A DNA stretch of 64,000 bases from Clarireedia homoeocarpa (taxonomy: Eukaryota > Ascomycota > Leotiomycetes > Helotiales > Rutstroemiaceae). The stretch is taken from NCBI GenBank assembly GCA_001465935.1, contig LNKV01000007.1, positions 1,178,001 to 1,242,000 on the forward strand, written 5' to 3'. This document shows, in pieces, positions 22,342 to 32,025 of the stretch; position 1 is the first letter of the stretch, and the number at the start of each line of letters is the position of its first letter. The position numbers and the translations under genes were made by a program. The notes below the pieces were generated by a model. The model was not told the DNA's origin. It saw only the letters and a program-made list of their open reading frames with translations, and searched no databases.

Positions 22342-25300
22342 ATGGCTTCCCACGACGAAAAGGGCCCCCATGGAGATGGGACTTACTCTGAAGTCTTTGA
22401 AGAGGGGAGCGACTTGAAGCAGGCACAAACCGTTCATCGGATCAGAGCCAACTCCAGTATTATGCAACTGAAGAAGATTCTTGGTGAGCAAACAGCAAAC
22501 TGCCCCAACACCCTGAGCAACCCTCAACAGTTCCTGCAGCTTATGCTAATCTACGTCTCTTGTGATACATAGTGGCCAATCGAGGAGAAATCCGTAAGTT
22601 TATCCCATCATTTTCACTCTTTTTTAGTGTTGTGTGATGTGACTCAACTGACCATGTTGTGTAGCTATTCGTGTATGTTACCGTCAATTGCGTTTGAGCT
22701 GACCATCTGAGCATCGTTGCTGACCCGAGCCTTCTCTCTCTTCAGATCTTCCGTACAGTAAGTTTGCAAACCCCGCACAGAGCTGGCACACGTCCAGTAG
22801 CCATCATGCAAGAAACTGACTCGTCTTCTCTGCCAGGCCCATGAACTTTCTCTGCAAACCGTTGCAGTCTACAGGTAACCAATGCCTTGGCGATAATCAT
22901 ACAATGGGGTACAAGCTAACAAGAGGGCCAGTTATGAGGACCGTCTTAGCATGCACAGGCAGAGTGAGTATTGTCTACGAATTCTACACGGCTGAGAGAG
23001 AAGCTGATTAAAATTGTATCACAGAGGCCGATGAGGCATATGTTATCGGCAAGCGGGGTCAATATACACCGGTTGGTGCGTACTTGGCAGGGGACGAGAT
23101 TATCAAGATCGCTGTTGAACATGGCGTTCAAATGATCCATCCAGGTGAGAGACGACTTGTCAAAATTGAGAGAATAATTTTATCTAATCATTTTATAGGT
23201 TATGGTTTCCTTTCTGAGAATGCTGAGTTCGCTCGAAATGTTGAGAAGGCTGGCCTGATTGTTAGTGGACAACCCCTCCTTATCCACCTGCAGCTTACCC
23301 CGCTAACCACCATTCTTTGCACTAGTTCGTTGGACCTTCACCACAAGTTATCGATGCTCTTGGTGACAAGGTTTCTGCCAGAGAAATCGCCATTAAAGCC
23401 GGAGTTCCGGTCGTTCCAGGTACCGATGGTGCCGTCGACAAATTTGAGGATGTAAAGAAATTCACAGACGAGTACGGTTTCCCAATCATCATCAAAGCCG
23501 CTTTCGGAGGTGGTGGACGTGGTATGCGTGTGGTTAGAGAACAATCCAGCCTTGAGGATTCTTTCCAAAGAGCTACTTCTGAAGCCAAGTCTGCATTTGG
23601 TAACGGAACTGTTTTCGTCGAACGATTCCTTGACAAACCAAAGCATATTGAGGTACAACTTTTGGGAGACAACCACGGAAACATTGTTCACTTGTACGAG
23701 CGTGATTGCTCCGTACAACGAAGACATCAAAAGGTGGTCGAATTAGCACCTGCCAAGGATCTTCCAACTGCAGTTCGAGATGCTCTCTTGAATGATGCAG
23801 TCAAACTTGCCAAGTCGGTCAACTACCGCAATGCAGGAACTGCTGAGTTTTTGGTTGACCAACAGAACCGATATTACTTTATTGAAATTAACCCACGTAT
23901 TCAAGTCGAGCATACAATCACCGAAGAGATCACTGGAATTGATCTTATTGCAGCTCAAATTCAGATCGCCGCTGGTGCGACACTCACTCAATTGGGTCTT
24001 ACACAAGATCGTATCTCTACCAGAGGTTTCGCTATTCAGTGCCGTATCACTACCGAAGATCCGGCACAGGGCTTCCAGCCGGATACTGGAAAGATTGAGG
24101 TTTATCGATCTGCTGGTGGCAATGGTGTTCGTCTTGATGGTGGTAATGGATTTGCAGGTGCTATCATTACACGTAAGTTGATTATTCATTTTCTTTTCAA
24201 ACATTAAACCCCATTTCGAATTTCCTCTTGATTTTGGACATTTTCAACGTCTTGGACAATCTTGTCATGTCGGACATTCCCAACCATAGTTTGGTTTCGT
24301 CATTATAGACGCTCATCTCATCTATGACATTCATCTGGGACATTCATATGATTCTGAATGTTCACATCGTCTCGGACATATCCCCCCCCCCTACAATTTA
24401 TCTTCTTCTACCAACACCTTTTATTCTTTTAATGATCTTTGCGAGTGCATTGTCCTTTTATTTTTGGACATTCACTACGGCTTCGACAAAGTTGTCTCAG
24501 TGGACATCTCGACCTTAGTTACGTCATTATCAACAGTCATCTTGCTCCTGGATACTGGTACCTACCAACAACATGAAAAATTCGATGCTCCTTCTTCTTT
24601 TGGGCCGCTCCTTCCTCTGGATACCAAAACATGTCAACAAGATGGGAATACTTCTTCTCTTTGCTTCATCAACGCAACATCACAAAGCTCCACCAAGTCT
24701 ACGCTCTCTACACAAGAATCTGAGTTAATCACTACCTACGATTTGCAACTACTGGATCAATAATCCGCACTCTCTTTACAAGAATCTGGGTTAATCGCTA
24801 AATCCGATTCGCGACCATCTGCTCAATCATTCTCATTGTCTTTGAGAATCTGAGTAAATCAGCACCTCCGATTTGCTCAATCATTCTCATCGTCTTCAAG
24901 AATCTGATATAATCGCTACATGCGATTGAGAACTATCTTCTAGATGTCTCAACAGGTTTCTGACATTCAGGAGTATGTATTATGGCTACTGTGGACCTTC
25001 CTTAGCCTCATACCTGCCCTATCCAAGAACAATGTCCACGATGCCATTCTTACCTCCCAAGACGTGGCCGAGAAGCTGATGAAGGATTCGTTGCTCGATT
25101 TTGCACCAGGCCTTTTCGATGCTCTCCAAGCTAAATCTCCACCAACTATTGCATTTTTCAAAGGCTTGCCATCAAAATGCAAGAGACTCTGGGGTGTCTA
25201 CGTGTTGGTGCTTGAGAAAGAAGGATGCCGTTACAAAATCTACGTTGGCTCTGGTACTGCTTCCTCCGGTGTAACTAAACGATGGCACCAGTATGACAAG

Positions 25301-28300
25301 CTGGAGTTTCTTCCTCGACACATCAAGGATGCTTTGGATGACGGATTTGCTATCACTCATAAGGGACTTCTCTGCTGGGCACCTATACCTAATGTGGTGG
25401 CAACATTCTCAGTTCGTGTTCTCTTCCTCGCACTCGAGTCTGCCTTCTCAGTTGCCTTCGGCAGGTGAATTGTTACACACTCCTTAGCGGATTCCGACTT
25501 CCATGGCCACCGTCCTGCTGTCTAGATGAACTAACACCTTTTGTGGTGTCTGATGAGCGTACATTCCGGCACCTTAACCTCGCGTTCTGGGCTATGCGTT
25601 CTAAGACCAGAACTTATAACATGCCGCAACACCTCTGCCCTTGAGAAATCGCTAGCATCGATTATGATGGTTGTTGCTCTCATGTTGCAATTGAGGAGGG
25701 TATTCCAGGTCAAGAAACCCAACATCTCACTGCCGAGGAACTCCTGGCTAAGCAAGCCGCGGCCTTGCAACGTGCTTCTGAACAGAAGAAGGCAAACGGA
25801 GCCAAGAACAGTAACTGGGCGGAGTGGAAAGCTACACGCCGCAGGTATGAAGCAAAGCGTGATTTAGTTGAGAAACGTGCATCGGCCTCCAAATCAAAAG
25901 CAAAGGCCAAGGCGGAGGGGAGATTCACATGCACCACTTGCGGTCTTCCTTTTGAATCTTCAACAAACCTCAATGAGCATTACCTTACCAAGAGACACAT
26001 CGACAAGGTTAAAGGCATTCCACCCAAGATTGCAAAGAATCCCGAGTATGACGTTTGGGCAAAGGCAAACATTGCTGCAAAGAAGCACTACTGCGAAGTC
26101 TGTGACTTTGCTACCAGCACTACCCAGAAGTTGGACTCCCACTTCACATCGCAGAGGCACAAGAAGCGTGCTGCCGCTGCGGCGTCCGGGTCGAGCTCTT
26201 AGCTCGGTCCAACCTTCACCAGATCTTCTTGGACATTTTGGACCTTAATCGCTACATACGATTGCCAGTATCTTTCCTCACCAGCTCGAACCATCTTGGC
26301 ACTCACTTAAATGCTACATACGATTGCCAGTATCTTTCATCAACAGCTCGATTCATCATGGCACTCACTTAATTGCTACATACGACTACCATCTTGGAAC
26401 TCACTTAATCGCCACATGTGATTGGCACTACCAGCTCGGACCATGTTGCACTTTTTTTTTTTTTTTTTTTTTTTTTTTCATCTACTTGCTCGTTCTCTTT
26501 ACTTATACTTATACCCTTTACAACATCTTCACAACCTTTACTAACCTTTTGCGTGTCACGTGAAAGCCTACTACGATTCAATGTTAACGAAGTGTACTTG
26601 CCACGGTTCTACCTACGAGATTGCCAGAAGAAAGGTTCTTCGTGCTTTGATTGAGTTCCGTATTCGCGGAGTCAAGACTAACATTCCTTTTGTGACATCT
26701 TTGCTTACTCACCCTACATTCATTGAGGGTAATTGCTGGACGACGTTCATCGACGATACTCCGGAACTGTATGATCTTGTGGGCGGACAAAATCGAGCTC
26801 AGAAGTTGTTGGCTTACTTGGGAGATCTTGCAGTCAATGGCAGTAGCATTAAGGGACAAATTGGTGAGCCTAAATTCAAGGGTGAAATTATCATGCCAGA
26901 ACTCTTTGACAACAGCGGAAACAAGATTGATACCAGCGTACCATGCCAAAAGGGATGGAGAAATATTCTCGTTTCCGAAGGACCAGAAGCTTTCGCTAAA
27001 GCTGTTAGAGCAAACAAGGGATGTCTTCTCATGGACACCACATGGCGTGATGCCCATCAATCTCTTCTTGCTACCCGTGTTCGAACAGTCGATCTTTTGA
27101 ACATTGCCAAAGAGACAAGTCATGCTTACAGCAACTTGTACAGTTTGGAATGTTGGGGTGGTGCCACTTTCGATGTTGCTATGCGTTTCCTTTACGAAGA
27201 TCCATGGGACAGACTTCGAAAGATGAGAAAGCTGGTTCCAAACATTCCTTTCCAGATGCTGTTGCGTGGTGCCAACGGTGTCGCTTACTCCTCGCTTCCG
27301 GATAACGCTATCTATCACTTCTGTGAGCAAGCTAAGAAGCATGGTGTTGACATATTCAGAGTGTTTGACGCGCTTAACGACATTGACCAGCTCGAAGTTG
27401 GTATCAAGGCTGTTCACAAGGCCGGAGGAGTTGTTGAAGGAACAGTGTGCTATAGTGGAGACTTCCTCGTAAGTTAAATTACTCTTTCTTATTCGACTTC
27501 AGGGTCAGGGAAAACGGCAAGCGCTACAAGTTCCTTCCATGGAGATCTCATTCCCCTCTTCCCACCCATCTCCCCTTTCTCCCACTCCACTTCTCTTCTT
27601 CCCCTCCATTCTTCACTTCTTCCCCTCTACCCTTCACTTCTCACCGGATATCCATCGCTGGCTCGGATCTTCATCTCAACTCGACACATACTGGACGCAA
27701 AAGTACTTTCCGGTTCACATCGTATACTATCACTGTTACCGATTTGCACCGCATTCCTGCATACCTGTCATCAAAGTACTTTGGGAGCTCTACTTGTTCT
27801 AATCGCAGGCTCCGATTTGCACCTCAATTGAGCTATACTGGATACTCATCACAGCTTGTCGCTCAAAGTCATCAGCATGGCCCCCACAAGCTTACTCAGA
27901 AACACATCAACAATGCTGCTAGTATCATCAAAGTTAACAAAAATCCTTCACGGACTAGACGCTGGGCCAGAGATATTGCTGCACAAAAATACTACTGCAG
28001 CAATTGTGACTATGCTGCCAGTGCTCAGTCTCGTCTCAATTTGCACCTCCAGAGCCAAAGCACCCCCAGAAAGTTGCTCAGTCGAGCTCCAGGCTCGACT
28101 AACCCCTAGGACAAAAGTACTTTTTGGAACCCTCGGGATTTTGGACTCTGGCCTTTACCGGAATTTCTTCATCACCATCATACTTTCTCATTTTGATAAC
28201 ACTTTGCTTCACCATTTTGAGCGGAAATCACTAGTAGCGATTACTAACCATTTAATTAGAACCCAAAGAAGAAGTACAACCTGGAGTACTACATGGATAT

Positions 28301-29743
28301 GGTCGAAAAACTCGTGGCAATGAATATCCACATTCTTGGCATCAAGGACATGGCTGGTGTTCTCAAGCCCAAGGCTGCTACTCTCTTGATTGGCTCCATC
28401 CGCAAAAAGTATCCAGATCTTCCAATCCACGTCCACACCCACGACTCTGCTGGTACTGGTGTTGCTTCCATGGTTGCTTGTGCCCAAGCAGGTGCTGACG
28501 TTGTCGATACTGCTACTGACAGCCTTTCTGGATTGACCAGTCAACCTTCCGTCGGTGCTGTTCTTGCTTCCTTGGATGGCACTGATCTTTATCCGGGTTT
28601 GGACGTTCATCATGTTCGAGCCATCGACACATATTGGTCTCAACTTCGTCTCCTCTACTCTCCATTTGAGGCAGGATTACATGGCACCGATCCCGATGTT
28701 TATGAGCACGAGATCCCTGGTGGTCAATTGACCAATATGATGTTCCAAGCATCCCAACTTGGCCTTGGTGCCCAGTGGGCTGAGACCAAAAAAGCCTACG
28801 AACAAGCCAATGCTTTACTTGGTGATATCGTCAAGGTTACACCTACATCCAAGGTCGTTGGTGATCTTGCCCAATTCATGGTTTCCAACAAACTCGACTA
28901 TGACGCCGTTCAACAGAGAGCTGGTGAATTAGACTTCCCAGGTTCAGTTCTCGAATTCTTCGAAGGTTTAATGGGTCAACCATACGGCGGTTTCCCTGAA
29001 CCATTAAGAACAAATGCTCTACGTGGCAGACGTAAGCTTGATAAGAGACCAGGTCTTTTCTTGGAACCTCTCGACCTTGCACAAATCAAGAAGGAGATCC
29101 ACGCTAAGTGGGGCAGTGTCACCGAATGCGATGTTGCAAGTTATGCCATGTACCCCAAGGTCTTCGACGATTACAAGAAGTTCGTTCAGAAGTTTGGTGA
29201 TCTCAGTGTTCTGCCTACTCGCTACTTCCTTTCTGCACCAGGAATCGGCGAGGAATTCCATGTCGAGTTGGAGAAGGGTAAGGTTTTGATCTTGAAGCTT
29301 CTTGCCGTTGGTCCTTTGTCGGATACCACTGGACAGAGAGAAGTCTTCTATGAGATGAACGGAGAAGTGAGACAAGTCACTGTCGACGATAACAAGGCAG
29401 CCGTAGAGAACACTGCTAGACCAAAGGCCGATCCAGGAGATTCGTCCCAAGTTGGTGCACCAATGTCTGGTGTGGTTGTTGAGTTGAGAGTAAAGGAGGG
29501 TGGAGACGTCAAGAAGGGTGACCCATTGGCTGTTCTCAGTGCGATGAAGATGGTATGCTTGATCTCTTTATTATTCCTTCTATGTATTTTTACTCTGTTG
29601 GGGAAACATTTATCTAATTTAACATATAGGAAATGGTTATCTCGGCTCCGCATGCGGGTAAGGTTGGCAGTATGCAGATTAAAGAGGGAGACTCAGTTGC
29701 TGGCTCGGATCTCATCTGTAGGATTGTTAAGCCAAGCGAGTAA
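22342..29743 (+). CDS. PYC1: Pyruvate carboxylase
   Basis: Biotin-dependent, ATP-driven carboxylation of pyruvate to oxaloacetate (anaplerosis; cytosolic in fungi). Twelve exons: 22342-22483, 22573-22593, 22665-22672, 22746-22757, 22837-22874, 22932-22963, 23025-23144, 23199-23260, 23326-24172, 26567-27468, 28260-29552, 29630-29743; all phases agree, giving 1196 aa. Biotin carboxylase domain: VANRGEIPIRIFR, GYGFLSENAEFA, ATP-grasp loop FGGGGRGMR and the catalytic EINPRIQVEHT. Carboxyltransferase domain: TTWRDAHQSL metal site, GGATFDVAMRF, MLLRGANGVAYSSLPDN, VFDALND, HTHDSAGTG. Biotinyl domain: biotin Lys in SAMKM/EM at the exon 11/12 boundary, ending RIVKPSE. Two exons are only 8 and 12 bp. 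Introns 9 (2394 bp) and 10 (791 bp) are far longer than the other nine (52-89 bp or so) and carry element sequence. Confidence 0.97.
24725..24927 (+). repeat. Left array of ~19-bp palindromes
   Basis: Four spaced copies of an inverted repeat of the form TAATCGCTACxTxCGATT at about 24725-24743, 24791-24809, 24854-24873 and 24909-24927. They sit within ~60-bp units that also share AGAATCTGRGTTAATC and GCTCAATCATTCTCAT. Each can fold into a 5-bp AATCG/CGATT stem. Confidence 0.85.
24944..26202 (+). pseudogene. GIY-YIG nuclease with two U1/JAZ-type zinc fingers, one frameshift and one stop
   Basis: First segment (24944-25468, 174 codons): hydrophobic N terminus, then the GIY-YIG domain with GVY (residues 84-86), IYVG (99-102), Arg113 in TKRWHQY and a likely catalytic Glu165 in LALESAF, so the usual active-site set is present. 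The frame is lost around 25462-25470. The continuation in the next frame runs through FWAMRSKTRTYNM to QHLCP, meets one TGA at 25642-25644 where Trp would fit, and goes on as DYDGCCSH, AEELLAKQAAALQRA and two fingers, each C-X2-C-X12-H-X5-H (Cys codons 25930/25939 and 26091/26101), to the stop at 26202. GIY-YIG enzymes cut DNA in homing endonucleases and repair; fingers of this spacing occur in U1-C and dsRNA-binding JAZ proteins. Only two lesions means inactivation is recent, or due to sequence error. Confidence 0.8.
26192..26206 (+). repeat. Stop-codon hairpin, copy A
   Basis: A perfect 6-bp stem CGAGCT/AGCTCG with loop CTT. The TAG stop of the zinc-finger frame spans the loop and the right arm (26200-26202). 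Confidence 0.8.
26245..26423 (+). repeat. Right array of ~19-bp palindromes
   Basis: Four spaced copies of TTAATCGCTACATACGATTG and variants at about 26245-26263, 26307-26325, 26369-26387 and 26405-26423. They are linked by repeated CCAGTATCTTTC and TTGGCACTCAC phrases. They mirror the left array in sequence and orientation. Confidence 0.85.
27744..28109 (+). pseudogene. Remnant of the zinc-finger end of the intron-encoded protein
   Basis: The frame 27744-28109 contains LTQKHINNAASIIKVNKNPS, RRWARDIAAQKYYCSNCDYA and SRLNLHLQSQ. These align with copy A's LTKRHIDKVKGIPPKIAKNP, VWAKANIAAKKHYCEVCDFA and KLDSHFTSQRH. Both Cys and the first His of the second finger remain; the last His is replaced and the first finger's Cys pair is lost. 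The nuclease domain is missing, so this cannot encode the full protein. Confidence 0.7.
28081..28099 (+). repeat. Stop-codon hairpin, copy B
   Basis: A perfect 7-bp stem GTCGAGC/GCTCGAC with a 5-base loop, just before the frame's TAG and the shared AAAGTACTTTTTGGA block. Confidence 0.8.
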
Positions 29744-31195
29744 GTTGGACGCAGCTTGGTGATGAAGATGGATGTATGGAATAAGGATATCTTTATTGGC
29801 TCTTGGTGACGGCGATGGAAATTATGATTATCCGAGATGAATTGATGGAATGAGTAGATAAAAAAATGAATGACTGATGGGTTGATATGGATGGATTGTG
29901 GTGATGGTGGTACAGAACAAGGAACTTAAGATTGCAGTGAATGACAGCACTTATTAGAGTAGGGTAGATTATTTACTTACTAGGTAGCTAAGAACTGATC
30001 ACAATGATGACTGATATGTAGTGTTTTTTATATTTTAATTGTTTGAAGTGTTGTCGAACATTGTACCTAGAGTAGTTCTGGTATCTTCCTAGTATACACA
30101 ATATTGAGGGTAAAGTGCATATGTCGGTTTGGAACACTATACAATGATAAATTGTATATGTCGCTTTGGAACAATGTGCGATTACGAAGGAGAAGGGGGT
30201 CAGAGAGAGAGGAGAAAAGCAGAAGCAGAAGTAGGGAGAGGGAGGAGAGGATGTAGATATATATAGATGCAGTATAGTGAGTAGTTTTGAGAGAGAAAAG
30301 TTAGGCCGGAGTAGAGTAGGGTAGGGTAGGGGTTAGATGGTGATGGTTTGTTTATTTATATTGGAGGAGGGCCGGCCGGCCCAAGCCTGAGGGTAGTAGG
30401 TGGTAGTAGGTAGGTAAGGAGAGAGAGAGAGAGAGAAGTTAACGTTAATGGGAAAGGTTGGAGGTTGGAGGTTGGAGGTTGGAGGTTGGGAGTTGGGAGG
30501 GAGGGAGGGTTGTATGAGGAGAAATGGGTGGATGGATAGATGGATGGATGGATGGAGTGGGGAGAGGGGGAGGGGGATGAGGATGGGGGGGATGGGGATG
30601 TATGGTATAGGATGGGATAGGATAGGATAGGGTAGGATAGGATAGGATAGGATGGGATAGGATAGTAATTCTTACAGTAGAAATAAACAGAGTTAGCTAG
30701 TTGGATTAACTAGGTAGGTTAAGATATTAATTAAAATAAACAACTAATTAACTTATATCAGGATATATATAAATATATAAATAAAAACAAAGAAAAGAAA
30801 AGTTATAGTTAGCGAGGACAGACGTATAATTTAGAATAGAATAGAGGAGAGTAGAGTTTAACTTGTTAGATACACAAATAAATATATATATCCCTCTCTA
30901 TCTTCTATAATATATCTATCTACTTGACATATAATATAATCTACAAGTTGTAACGAAACCACCAAGTTAATAAAAGTACTAAATAAATAACTTATTGAAC
31001 TAAAGAACTAAGAGTATATAGACTACAGGAAGAAGAAGAAGAGGCCTTATATAGAACCAGAGGGGGTTAACTAACCTTAGCGATACCCTTAGTGAAGTGC
31101 ATGACTCAAGTATAACTAACTATGTGTGTACATGACTCAGGTGCGAATCGGTACGAGTCGTCACACGAGTATATATAATACTTTACTTTACTTTA
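29744..31195. other. Low-complexity region downstream of pyruvate carboxylase
   Basis: AT-rich 3' flank, then purine-rich microsatellites: GGAGGTT units at 30458-30487, GGAT units at 30532-30556, and GGATA/GGATG pentamers at 30610-30665. A very AT-rich stretch (30690-31190) follows. No gene is visible. Confidence 0.6.
30458..30665. repeat. Cluster of purine-rich microsatellites
   Basis: Three neighbouring simple arrays with units GGTTGGA, GGAT and GGATA. The plus strand is almost entirely purine, as in DNA able to form triplex or slipped structures. Confidence 0.8.
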
Positions 31196-32025
31196 ACGTC
31201 CCACCCCCATCAAATGATCCACCCCATCAAACGAGCCACTTTTTACCTATATTCTACAACTCAACTTAATCTATCAATAAATCAACAACAACCTAACATA
31301 CCAGAACTCAATAAAGAGAGAGGCTCAATTGAATCTCGCCATTTCATTCAGACACTCAATTCGACACCCGGATTAAGTAAGCGGAAAGCTGCAAAGAAGT
31401 ACATACAAGTACGAAGTGTCTCAGAATAAATACACTTTCCCGAAGAATAGCTGAAATGCAACCAACTAACTTCTTGCCACAAATATCACAACGATTCCGC
31501 CGGTTGACTGTGTTGGAAGAGGAGATAATTAATAGTTCAATATAGTTATTCTTGGTCTGCATTCAAAAGGGTATCTATCCATCCGCCCTGCCTTACTTGG
31601 TACTATGGAAGATATAACGAATTATATATATATATATATATATATATCCTTGATAATAAACAAAGGGTCTTGGGTATGTATGTATATTGGGAAGGACGAA
31701 GCTGGTAGTGGTTCAACGATTTGGCAATTGAATCGACGACCTGAATCCAAAGTCCGTTTTACTCGAGTCTAAAGAGCTAGCTAGCTCTCTGCGAAGATCC
31801 GGTGCTTGTCAACTCAATCAACTACAGTGTGGAATGTGTAAACAAAACAAACAACCTGGGCATAATAAAAGGACCTGCCCAAATCGTTTAGGAGACCCTA
31901 CTTTGGTTCCTTCTATGTAGATTTATTTAATTTTAATTGTTGTTACTACTTAACTGAGAATTGAAGTCGAATATAGATAGGTAAAAAGTGGCTCATTTGA
32001 TGGGGTGGATCATGGGGTTACACGT
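31196..32025 (+). mobile_element. Internally deleted Fot1/pogo-like (Tc1-mariner) element
   Basis: Inverted termini: ACGTCCCACCCCCATC... from 31196 and its counterpart ending at 32025. They share ATGATCCACCCCATCAAA and GAGCCACTTTTTACCTAT on opposite strands (about 50 bp with one small gap). TA flanks both ends (31194-31195 and 32026-32027), the Tc1/mariner target duplication. Inside are remnants of a Fot1-type transposase: a psq/CENP-B-like helix-turn-helix (LSKRKAAKKY), then LSRRIAEMQ...RRLTVLEEEII, and at the far end a zinc knuckle (CGMC...GHNKRTCP) with its stop at 31920. The DDD catalytic core is replaced by a short stretch with a (TA)n run (31623-31647). Non-autonomous. Confidence 0.85.
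31214..31429 (+). pseudogene. N-terminal remnant of a Fot1/pogo transposase
   Basis: A 71-codon frame inside the inverted termini, ending in the helix-turn-helix FIQTLNSTPGLSKRKAAKKY. In full-length relatives this reads on into a DDE core. Here a stop follows at 31429, and further fragments in the same region keep family spelling with more stops. Confidence 0.7.

Larger units (their letters stand above)
24173..26566 (+). mobile_element. Intron-borne GIY-YIG/zinc-finger element in pyruvate carboxylase intron 9 (copy A)
   Basis: A 2394-bp spliceosomal intron (donor GTAAGT at 24173, branch ACTAAC near 26539, acceptor GTGAAAG at 26566) splitting codon 428. In order it holds: a TGGACAT-rich left part (24229-24510); four copies of a ~19-bp palindrome (24725-24927); a reading frame for a GIY-YIG plus two zinc-finger protein (24944-26202, two lesions); a hairpin over the stop codon (26192-26206); TTGGACATTTTGGACC; four more palindrome copies (26245-26423); a run of 27 T (26452-26478); then branch site and acceptor. 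Conventional splice signals and the absence of group I core motifs argue against a self-splicing intron. The organisation suggests a mobile element confined to introns, with a nuclease that may drive homing. Mobility is inferred, not shown. Confidence 0.8.
27469..28259 (+). mobile_element. Decayed intron-borne element in pyruvate carboxylase intron 10 (copy B)
   Basis: A 791-bp GT-AG intron (donor GTAAGT, branch ACTAAC near 28243, acceptor TTAATTAG) between codons 728 and 729. It keeps a short trace of the nuclease start (RENGKRYK, about 27510-27531, like EKEGCRYK in copy A), then degenerate C/T-rich sequence. The zinc-finger end follows (27886-28109), then the stop-codon hairpin (28081-28099), ACAAAAGTACTTTTTGGAAC and palindrome variants at about 27728, 27799 and 28225. 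The last palindrome variant runs directly into the branch site. Most of the nuclease domain is gone. Confidence 0.78.

Noticed and set aside
26452..26478. Poly-T run as the tail of a retrotransposed sequence
   Set aside because: It lies where a polypyrimidine tract is expected and has no clear target duplication. A retro-insertion is possible but unsupported.
24173..26566. Group I or group II self-splicing intron with a homing endonuclease ORF
   Set aside because: The boundaries are GT-AG with a CTAAC branch site, the host is a nuclear gene, and I see no P/Q/R/S core or domain V. The spliceosomal reading explains the ends.
26584..27417. 277-codon antisense ORF over pyruvate carboxylase exon 10
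   Set aside because: Shadow of a strongly conserved coding exon on the plus strand; its translation has no family resemblance.
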